DNA of 64,000 nt from Liriodendron chinense (lineage: Eukaryota > Streptophyta > Magnoliopsida > Magnoliales > Magnoliaceae). The stretch lies in NCBI GenBank assembly GCA_003013855.2, contig ML058453.1:4457861-4521860 (forward strand), given 5' to 3'. Position 1 is the stretch's first letter, and each line of letters opens with the position of its first letter. Shown here one piece after another: positions 25,801-37,000 of the stretch. A program made the position numbers and the translations under genes. The notes beneath the pieces are model-generated. The model was not told the origin of the DNA, did no database searches, and was given only the letters and a program-made list of their open reading frames with translations.

Positions 25801-28800
25801 CAATTTTGCTTTAGGTCTCCTTTCTTAACTCATCTTTCCCAAAATGTTTGCTCCATGTCTTTAATTTGGCCTTAAGAAGTTGCAATTTATTAACCAACTG
25901 AAACTGGCCCAACCTTCTACACTACCACAATGACATGAGTTGCTTCAAATCATGAGTCTCAACCCACCAATTGTCAAAGAGGAAAGGGTAGGGCTTGCTC
26001 TATCACTCCAATGAAATTGGGGAGTGATTGGATTTGGTACTAGGGTGGACTGTTTGAATGACTTCCTGAAATTGCCTTTCCAGTCTACTGACACCAGGAA
26101 CTGGTTGGGCTTACATATCACAAATTTTTGCAGATTGTTAGTCCTTGTGAACCTGGTCTGCTTGAATGTCAATCAATTCATTACCGACATCAGAATATGC
26201 AAATCTTCTTGTACAACTAGACCGTCGGCATCCCTGAGCGTCTTGTAAGAGAAGCGATTGACATTAAAGTCCTATCCCCTGGACCACACCAAGTCCCATC
26301 TTCTACTTGTCGCATTGAGCTCCAAAATAAAAAAATCAGCCATTTTCCTAGCATTGTTTGGACTGTACAATGCTGTAAGAACCCACAAATAATCATCACA
26401 TGCATGGGAGCATCAGATTGAAACCCACCATTCACCTGTGTGCTTATAATCAACCCCATCCTCGCCTTTATCCCATAAAAGAATAATGCCTTCAACCAAA
26501 CCCCTGGGTCGAGTGTGTATTTTAATTTATACAGTAGTTCTTTTTTGTCTGTATTTTACTATTATTTTGTTTCACTCATGTTAAATTTTAATATTTTAGA
26601 TGTACTACAGAGGAACAGTTGCAATGTTTTACAGCATGCAGTAAAGGATTATCTGTAAAAATAGAGTTGTAGCTGTTCTTCTGGCTGTTGAACACTTGAA
26701 CTGCATTGCAATTTTAGACATGCTAGATGCTGGTTTCATTGTCTTGAGAAGTAGCGGAAACATGTTCGAAGCAAAATTTAACCCCTACAAGGATTGATTT
26801 GCGACATCATAGCTACCTATAATAATTTGAACAATGTGAAGGAACCTAAGAAGCCTCAATAAGCAAAAGCGGTGGATGTCGATGTTAAGAATCTAACCAA
26901 TATGCCAAAAGCCCCAGGACTGATGGAACGCGTTAAGTTAGGCTATTAAACCCTTGGGATCATAACATTCCACCACGCTCCATAACCAATGTCTATGGCG
27001 GCAGTCCAGTGTTTTTAATAGCGCGTAGCGTATCGCGTAGCGTTCAACCCCCTATAGCGTGTAGCGTAAGCTACGTTGCGTGTAGCGTAAGCTACACGCT
27101 ACTTCTATTTTTTAATTAAAAAATATAAAATATGTGATAAATAATAATAATAAATGTGCGAAAATGCAAAAAATAAAAATGAAAATGCCTACAAATGCTT
27201 CATTTATCAAATAAGAGCAAGCCAATGCATATATTTAAACTACATCAAATCAATATGACATCAATAATACCTATAAAAAAAAATATGACATCAATAACTT
27301 TCTAAGCATACTACTTTAATTAATGATGTCTAATTAAAAAGTTTAAAACCACATTCACAACTCACAAGCAAGCATAAACTATTACAAAATCCCACATGTT
27401 TAGAAGTTTAAGTACAAAACAAAATTTATATTCCTTGAACTCTTAATTATCAAATTTAGCACTAAATCTACTAGGCACTAGACTATAGACTCTAGAGGTC
27501 TTCATCATCATCTAATAGATCATCATCGTCATCCTCATCCATGTCATCACCAGGTCTAGGCCTTTCATCATCAGCATCCACATCTCCATCATTCACTTCA
27601 TTAACATTCTTGTCCACATTTTCTTCCTCTGCTATAGGACTAAGAAATCGTCCCATGGGACCACCTTCACATTAAAGAAAGAAATTCGTTGGTCTTTTGT
27701 AAAAATGTTAATGAAAAACTTAAGCTTAGAACTTGGAAGTTGAAAGCTATAACTAGAAGCACTTACTTAGCTTGCTAGCCTTTCTTTTATAAGTTTTACT
27801 AATGGAACAGGGAGGATTTGGGGGACAAGGAGCTGATGCTGGTGGTGATGGTGGTGGTGGTGGTGGTGGATTGTTGCTAGGTAGATCATCTGAATCCGAA
27901 ATAGTCGCAATAGCACTAATATCAAATGCCATGCTTTGATCCTCGAGCCACGATGCATCAGTTGGGAGAAGAGGGTCTTCTTTTTCAACAATCCACTCAT
28001 CATCTGAGGCAATATGATCAACCAATATAGGATCCATTGCCGTTGCCCTCTTCATACTCCTTTCCCTTAATTTCATATTATACATCACGTATACTAGAGA
28101 ATTTGTCTTCTGTTGCTCTAGTCGATTTCTCCTCTTCGTGTGAATCTGCCAATTCCATATGATGATTAATGTCAATTATAAAAAATTTGTTAATTAACAA
28201 ATTTAAAACATCGAAGAGTAGAAGAGCCACCTGCTCAAAAGTACTCCAATTTCTCTCACAGCCAGAAGCACTGCATGTAAGGCTTAAAACTTGGATTGCA
28301 AACTTCTTAAGCTGTGGTGTTCTATCTCCAAAGCGTGCCCACCAATCAGCTACACAAATTAATTAGAAATTAATGAAATGCTTTCACCAATTATAAAAAT
28401 ATAGTATCCATAAAATGAAAATATAAATCACCTGGGGAACGCTTCATCATAGTTGTAATTGCTAGCCGAGAGCCAAAATCTCCTCTTCGAAAGTCATATT
28501 CATCCAACTGAATATCAGCATCTGACCGATCATTTATATTGGGGATCATCCTATCCATGCACTCCATCAACCCATTTTTTATCTCAGGGTGTGTAGAGAA
28601 CTTATCTGAGTACCGTATCTGAGGATTCAAATAGTACCCAGCAGCATGTAAAGGACGGTGAAGCTGAGGAGTCCATCTCTCATCTATCTTCTTTCAAATT
28701 GGAGCATATCTCTTCTTTACATTATTGCAATTCAATGCAATCTTCTCCTTTGCCGAGTCCATCAATTCATAAATGAAGCCCATAGCCGGCCTCTCCTCTG

Positions 28801-31042
28801 AATCCACCTCTCTCAAAACACTTACCAAAGGCATTGTGCTCTTAACATATAACGCAACATGTGGCCAAAACTTTGGATCAAACATTATGATGGCCCGCAC
28901 CCTTATTCCTTCTGGTTTTTTAGCCCAAGAACATGAAGACCATTGCTCTGATGCAAACATGGATGTAAGACCCTTCTTTTGCTTGTAAATACTTCGAAGG
29001 GTGAGGTACGCCGTTGCAAAGCGAGTAACCGCCGGTCGTAGAAGTTCGTGATTATTTGTGAAGCTTCTCATCATGCTGAGGACAATTCCATGCCCATAAA
29101 TAAACTTGGTCATTGTTCTTGCCTTTTCAATTGTTTCAGAATACATTTGCATTTTTCCAATATCCTCCAACATTAGATCTATGCAGTGTGCAGCACATGG
29201 AGTCCAATAGATCTTTCTTCTCTTATCCATCAATTTCTTACCGGCACTCACATAGCTCGAATGGTTATCTGTGATAACCTGAACCACATTTTCTTCTCCA
29301 ATCTCTTCCACAACATCATCAAGATATTTTAACAACAAATCTCCATCTTTTATTGAATCTGAAGCATCAACAGATTTATAAAACATCGTTCCGGCCGGAC
29401 TATTTATCAAGAAGTTGATGATGCTTCTATTCTTACCATCTGTCCAACCATCGGACATAATCGAGCACCCGTAAATTTTCCATGAATCCTTATATGCTTT
29501 CATCAAAGTTTCAATGTTACCAACCTCCTCCTTTAGTATCCATGTTCTCATCTCATGCATGGATGGTGGCTTCAATCCCGGCCCAAACTTTCCAATCGCT
29601 TCACACATAGCTGGAAAGTATGGGCTATTACAAAGGTTGAATGACAAAGCATTTCCAAAAAAAAATCTCCCAATTGCCCTACACACTTCTTTTCTCTCTT
29701 CCTTCTTCCACTTTGAATTCAAAGTGGCCTGTCGTGCTTCGCTGCTAACAAATTGGTCTATGGGACCTTTCGCTCTCACTGCAGGTTGGCAACTAGTCCC
29801 AGAAGACCCACTGTCAACCACAAATGCATCATTACCCACGCTAACACTACCAGAACCAGAACAATATGTTGATCCCGCCCTTCTTATATCACGAAACACC
29901 TCATTTTTTTTTTCCTTCTCATTATGATACGCTGTTAGAGCCTTTTGGCACTCCTCTTTTGCTTCTGCTGTCACTTTTGGGCACGGCTTTATCCCATTGT
30001 GAGTTCCGGCCAAGTGATTCTTTAGGCGAGTCACGCCCCCCGTACATCTTTGACCACAAAATTTACAAAACACATAATTTCTACGAACATGTCCTTGTAG
30101 ATCCTCTTTAACATATTTCCACGCAAAATCTTTCTCTTTCTCTTTCCCCTCAGACATCTCCCTCTTTTCAGTTTACTGAGAAACAAAAAATGCACAATGC
30201 ACAGTCATTTTACTATACTGGACCATAGCATAGAAGGGCGCGGATTTCCTGCTAAAGCCTTGCGCAGGAATTTCCTGCGCTAGGAACCACAATGGGGCCC
30301 ACAGTGATGTTTTTTTATAAATCCACCCCGTCCATCCGTTTTGGGAGCTCATTTTAGGACATGAAAACAAAAATGAACCGGATCCAAGACTCAAGTGGGC
30401 CTCACTAAAGGAAAAGGTGGGTAGGTAAATTACTACCGTTGAAACTTCCCTGGGTTCCACAGTGATGTTCATATGACATCCATACCGTTCATAACATCAC
30501 TACTACTGGGATGAACTGGAAAAACAAATATTATCCTGATTCGAAACTCCTGTGGCTCCACAAATATTCCACGTCCTAAAATGAGCTCCCAAAATGGATG
30601 GACGGTGTGGATTTATCAAAAAACATTACTGTGGGCCCCATTGTGGTTCCCAGCGCAGGAAATTCCTGCGCAAGGCTTTCGCGGGGAAAATCACACAGGG
30701 AAGAAAAAAAGGGGCGGAGGAGGGGTGGGGGAGAAGAGAAGGTACCTGCGGGGCTGCTGCTGCGGCGGCGACGGCGGCGGTGCGGGGCTGCTGCTGCGGC
30801 GACGACGGCGGTGCGGGGCTGCTGCGGCGACGGCGGCGGTGCGGGGATGCTGTTGCTGCGGCGACGGCGACGGTGCTGGGCTGTTGCTGCTGCGGCGACG
30901 ACGGCGGCAGTGCGGGGCTGCTGCTGCTGCGGTGACGAAGGCGGCAGTGCGGGGCTGCTACTGCGGCGACGGCAGCGGTGCGGGGATGCTACTGCGGTGG
31001 CGGTGCGGGGCTGCTGTTGCGGCGGCAGTGCGCCGCTGCTCG

Positions 31043-31089
<47 letters not shown>

Positions 31090-34000
31090 CCGCTCTCTCT
31101 CTTTTTCCCTCTCGTTCTCCCCCTTGAAAGCAGAGAAATGGGGGAGCGAATTAGATGTTACCCTGGTAACACCTTAGTGGGTGTTACCGCTACCGTGTGG
31201 GGCCCATCCTGATGTGTTTTTTATATATCTATACCGTCTATCTGTTTTCTCATATCATTTTAGGATATGATCCAAAACCTTAAGAAAATCCAAATCTCAG
31301 GTGGACCATACCACTAGAAACAGTGGTTAATAACCATTAAAAACGTTTTGTGGGCCAGAAACGTTTTGGATCAATCTGATATTTGTATTTTCCCTTCATC
31401 AAGACCTTATTGACATTATCAAGAGCTTGGATTGAAAATAAACATTACCAAAACCTTACTATGGGCTCTTTGGAATTTTTAATGGTGGAGCACTCAATCA
31501 CACTGTTTCCAGTGGTATGGTCCACTTGAGATTTGGATCTGCATGATTTTTGGAACCTTATCCTGAAATGATCTGAATAAACGGATGGACGGAGTGGATA
31601 TACAAAATATCATCCATGTGGGCCATACGGTAGGGGTAACACCCACTAAGCTGTTCCCGGGGTAACACCTAATTCGAGCCCGAGAAACGGGGCTTCGGTT
31701 TTTTTTTTTTAAAATACTCTGCGCCTTACGCAGATTAGTGCACACGCACGTGCATGGGGCCCACCTTGATTTACGTGTTGTATATCCATGCCGTCCATCA
31801 GTTTTCTCAGTTCATTTTAGGCCATGGTCCTTAATGAAGGGATCCAAATTCCCAGGGCCCACTATAATATTTATGTGCCATCTTCCTATGGCACACTTAA
31901 GTGTTTCTTTGCCATCGAACCTGTTGATGTGGTCCACCTTGATTTATGTGTGTTCCTGTGATATGGTCCACTTGAGATTTGGATCTACCTCATTTTTGGC
32001 TCATGCCATAAAATGATTTTGGAAAAAAATGGATGGATGGTGTGGATGAAACAAATACATCATGCGTCCAATATGGGTGGGGTGTTTCATCAAGACCATC
32101 CCATGTCAAGTGGACCACACAAGGACCACACCCATCTTGTGATGTGGTCCAACACCCATCTTGTGATGGTCCAACACCCATCAAGTGGACCACACAAGGA
32201 CCACACAAATGGATGGTGTGGATGAAACACGTAGATCTGCACGTCAAGTGGACCACACAAAAGGAAACAGTGGTGATTAAATGTCTACCATTAAAAACCT
32301 CATAGGGCCATTAAAAACTTCCTACGGCCCGTTGTAATGTTTTATTTCCACCCATTTTTCCATATCATTTTAAGGCCTAAGACAACAAAACGAAGCATCT
32401 CCAGATCTAAGGTGGACCACACCACACTAAGCATATCCAAGACTCAAGTGGATCCAGATCTAAGGTGGACCATCCAACTTGTTAAATTAAATTATACATG
32501 TGAGTAGCCCTTTCTAGTGAAGCCATAATCCCAGGAACAGATTGATCATTTAATTGCATGGGCCCAAAAATTAAGTAGAACCAAATCCAAGGTGGACCAC
32601 ACCACTAGAAACAATGTTTATTGAACACCCACCACTAGAACTTCTTATGGTCCACCTTGATGTTTATTTGTCATCCAATCTATTGATAAGGTCACATGGT
32701 CATTCACCACTGTTTCATCTCATCCTAATAGTATCCAATGACAGTATTCATGTGGCCCACAGTTTTTAATGGTCATTCACCACTATTTCCCATAGTGTGG
32801 TCCACTAAAGATTTCAATTTGCATTTCAATCTAATAAATTTTTAACTGATGGCATTTCAATCACCATTGTTTCATGTGGTGTGGTCCACCGGAGATTTCG
32901 ATTTGCCTCATTTTTTTGATCATGACAAAAAACAATATGGCAAAATGGATGGAGGGCGTGGATAAAATGCATAAATCATAAGGGCCCCACATTGCACCAT
33001 CTTTTTTTTTAAAGGTTAGTACACACATCCCACTGCGAGTATGGAATCGGATTGTGTGCCGCGCACGCTCTTATCGTGTGGAGTAAACTCTATTGGGCCC
33101 ACTTAGAGTGTATGTGCTTGATCTTTTCCGTCCGTATGTTTTTCCAGCTCATTTTAGGGGTTGGGCCCAAAATTTAAGCATATCCAAGACTCAAGTGGAC
33201 CATGCCACAGGAAACAGTACCGTTGAAACCTTCCCAGGCCCCACAGTGATGTTTATTTGTCATCCAACCTGTTCATAAGATCACATGGACATGGATGAAG
33301 GGAAAACACAAATATCAGCTTCATCCAAAACTTCTGTGTCCCTCAAAATTTTTCAATGGTAGACATTCAGTTCACACTTTTCCTGTGGTGTGGTCCACTT
33401 TGGATTTTGATATGTTTCATTTTTTTGCATCATACTTAAAATTATTTGTTAAGATGGATGGACGGAGTAGATAAAATACGTAGATCACGGTGGGCCCCAC
33501 AGAGTTTACTTGCACGCTAAGCGAGTTACGCAATCTGCTTCCTTGAGTACACCCACCGGTCCCACTCATCCTGATAGTCACACTTCAGTGTTAGCCATCT
33601 CAGGTGGGCGAGGCCGTGAGAATAGGGCCCATTCAATGTGTGTGGTGCATATCCATGCCTTACATCTGTTTTGCCATTTCATTTTATGGCACGGTCCCAA
33701 AAATGAAGTGGATGCACATCTCAGGTGGACCGCACCATATCAAAAGGTGGTCGGTTAAACACCCACCATTAAAACTTTCCAATGCATGTGAAACTGAAAG
33801 GGAAATCACAAATACCAGCTTCATGTGAAACTGATGAAAGGCATGAATATACAACAAATACATCAAGGTGGGTCCCACCAAACAGTGCATGTATTTAGAA
33901 TTAAATACTCCACCAGAGTATTAGGTTTTTTAACTTGGCTGTGAAATAGCCACGTAACTCAAGGATTTGGTGTTACTCGAGTAACAGCTTAGTGGGTGTT

Positions 34001-37000
34001 ACTCCTATCGTGGGGCCCACCTTGATGATTTTATATGTATCCACACCGTCCATCCGTTTCTCCAGACCATATTAGGGAGAAAACTATGCGGATCCAATCT
34101 CAAGTGGACCACACCGTCCATCCGTTTCTCTGAAAAAGTGAGGATTTAACGTACACAGTTGAAATTTTCGTGGGGCCACAAAAGTTTTGAATCAGGATAA
34201 TATTTGCGTTTTTAGTTCATCCCAGTAGGAATGACTTTATGCACGGTATGGATGGCATGTAAACATCACCGTGGACCCAGGGAGGTTTCAACGGTATGAA
34301 TTTCCCTACGCACGTTTTCCATTATTGCGGACCACTGAAGCCTTAGATACAGCTTATTTTTGTTCTCATGTCCTATAATGAACTCAGAAAACAGATGAAC
34401 GAGTTGGATTTCTCACAAACATCACGGTGGGCCCCACCTTCCCAGGCAGGAACTTCTTGCGTATTGCGTAATGAGTAACTCCGCACGCTAGCGTGCGGAG
34501 TAAGGAAGCGGATTGGCTGGTGCACCCTACACCAGCTAGTTGTTGGTGTCGTCATCAAGTTTTGTGGGTCCCACCATGAGGTACTTGTTATATCCAAACC
34601 GTCCGCCCATGTTTTGGGATCATTTTAAGGCTTGAGCCAAAAACTAAGACAGATCCAAGTATCCAGTGGACCACACTCCAGAAAGCAGTGGGAGATTGAA
34701 CGTATACCATTGAAACCTTCTTGGAGGTCCCAGAAGTTTTGGATCAGTCTGATATTTATTTTTACCCTTCATCCAGGTCCGTGTGACCTTATGAACAGTT
34801 TGGATGGCAAATAAACATCATGGTGGACCCTGGGTATATTTTAACGGTGAGAATCGTTGTCCCCACTGCCTTTAGTGGTGTGGTCCACTTGAGTTTTGGA
34901 TATGACTCATTCCAACTATCATGCACTAAAATGATCTCGTGAAATGGATGGACGGTTTGGATATACGAAATACATCATCGTAGGGTCCACATAGCTTTAC
35001 GTCAATCACAGTGCTCGAGGACTGCGCACTCGCTCTGCGTCCGCCACGTCCCTACACCAGCAACGTAGCTGGTGTAGGGTGCACCAGCCAATCCGCTTCC
35101 GCGGAGTAAACTCTGTGGGGCCCACAGTGATTTACGTATTTTATCCACTCCGTCCATCCATCTTAACAGAAAATTTTAGGTATGATTCCAAAAAATGAAG
35201 CATATCAAAATCTAAAGCGGACCACACCACAAGAAAAGTGTGAACTGAATATCTACCATTGAAAAATTCTTGGAGGACACAGAAGTTTTGGATCAAACTG
35301 ATATTTGTGTTTTCACTACATCCATATCCATGTGATCTTATGAACAGGTTGGATGACAAATAAACATCTTTGTAGGGCCTGGGAAGGTTTCAACGGTGGA
35401 AATCATTATTTCCACTGTTTCCCGTGGCATGGTCCACTTGAAATTTGGATATGCTTAAATTTTCGGCTCAACCACTAAAATGATCTGGAAAAACATATGG
35501 ACGGAAGAGATAGAGCACATACTTTCTAGGTGGGCACTACTGAGTTTACTCCGCACGGTAAGAGCGTGCGGAGCTCCGCACGCAATCCGATTCCACGATA
35601 AAATCGGTCTTCAGACCAGAGGGAGGGAAAAAACGAAAAAAAAAAAGGCGGAAAGGAGGGAGAGAGAAAGAGGGAGAGAGAGAGAGAGGGGGGGGGGGGG
35701 GGGGGGATTCGTAGAAGGCATACCTTGGTCTCAGTGGAAGAAGAAGAAGAAGAAGAAGAAGAAGAAGAAGAAACGGATGTGGATCCTCAACCGCAGCCGT
35801 AGCAGCATCATGCACAGCCCACCAGCCCTACGTATTAAAGATCGGCAATGACCGTGGATCGATCCACGTTTGGCCCACCAGATCCCGGTTCCGATCAACA
35901 AATCCTCCCTTGCAGGTACCGATTTCTTCAAATTTTTATGTATTCACGCCGATTTTGAGTACACGCTACACGCTACATGTGCGTTGCATACGCTACAGCA
36001 CCTGTTGCGTACGCAACAGGGGAAACACGCTATTTTCATACGCTATGTAGCGTTTTGGGTACGCTACGCTACGTAGCGTACGCTACACACTACGCTATAA
36101 CGCTATTTAAAACACTGGGCGGCACTCTGGCCTCTTATCCAGGTAGCCCTTTCCATGCATGACAACTTCACTCTGGTTGTCCAGGTAGCCCTCTCCACTC
36201 ATGGCAGTTGCACTCTGATTGTCTAGGTAGCCTTCTCCATGTCATGGCAGCTTTCACTCTGGTCTAGTTGCCCTTTCCACAGGTCGCCCCTCCGTGACTC
36301 GAACACAGGACGTGGTGTTGGCTCTGATACTAATTGCTATGTTCCTAACTAATACACTAAAAGTCCCAGGATTGATGAAACATGTTAAGCTATTAAACCC
36401 TTAGGATCGTAGCATTTGATCTCATTCATAATCATATCTGTTATTCAAATATCCCTTGCATTCATTATCCTATGTGTTATTCAAATATCTTCACAAACCT
36501 GGTCTACTGAACTAATCCTTAAGGCTCGAAATGAATATTTCCCACAACCAATTAATGCAGGACATCTGACCAACTCACCAAAAGCTCTAGAGCTGATGGG
36601 GGAGGCATGAAATATCCTTTTATCTCATAGCCCAGTCCAGGCCAGGCCCCGGTCGAACCCTTCCTTCATGAGCCGCCCCACTTCGCATGGGTCCCGCTTC
36701 GCACAGTCTACCTCACCCCGAGTGTGCCCCCGCCTTACATAGGCTGCCCCACTCGAGCCTGTTGTGAAAATACCCCTGCATTAATCACCCCCGGTGAGGA
36801 GTCTCAAACACGAGACCTCCCGTTCTGATACCAATTTGACGTAGGACATCCAATCAACTCACCAAAAGCTCCAGAATTGATGGGGGAGGCACAAAATATC
36901 TTTTTATCTCATAGCCCAGGCCAAGCCAGGCCCTGGTCGAACCTTCCTTCGTGAGCCGCCCCACTTTGCATGGGTCCCGCTTCGCATGGTCTACCCCACC

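Larger units (their letters stand above)
27007..36117 (-). mobile_element. hAT transposon with transposase, loaded with nested MITEs
   Basis: The ends are CAGTGTTTTTAATAGCGCGT and, reverse-complemented from the right, CAGTGTTTTAAATAGCGTTA. Arrays of GTAGCGTA/TACGCTAC lie just inside both ends (27023-27105 and 35958-36100), probable transposase-binding sites. The transposase gene (27492-30157) is read leftwards. The 6 kb upstream of it are mostly other MITEs and low-complexity DNA, so the original element was several kb shorter. Flanks GGCGGCAGTC (26997-27006) and GGCGGCACTC (36118-36127) match at 9 of 10 positions. hAT duplications are normally 8 bp, so this flank is odd. Confidence 0.88.
26883..36414 (-). 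mobile_element. Antisense TRIM split by the hAT transposon
   Basis: Two short similar repeats, 26883-26967 (85 bp) and 36335-36414 (80 bp), both start TG and end CA. They share the core CAGGAYTGATGRAAC...CTATTAAACCCTT. Directly left of the right copy, GGCTCTGATACTA (36320-36332) is the complement of a tRNA-Met primer-binding site, which sets a - strand orientation. Without the hAT the internal part would be about 260 bp and includes a tandem array (36122-36290). Flanking pentamers GTCGA and TTTGA do not match well, so the boundaries are less secure than for the 1166-5532 TRIM. Confidence 0.65.

Noticed and set aside
30581..31212. Three overlapping open frames of about 110-200 codons over the GC-rich array, Ala/Arg/Gly-rich.
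   Set aside because: They are open only because a triplet-based GC-rich array lacks stop codons. All frames are open at once and none has a recognisable domain.
32098..32220. Alternating short direct repeats that might suggest a repeat-spacer array.
   Set aside because: They are imperfect, with no constant spacer length, in plant nuclear MITE debris; a CRISPR array is not plausible.
35480..35851. Open frames rich in Lys/Glu/Arg or Leu/Phe/Pro on opposite strands.
   Set aside because: They are produced by purine/pyrimidine low-complexity runs and (GAA)n.
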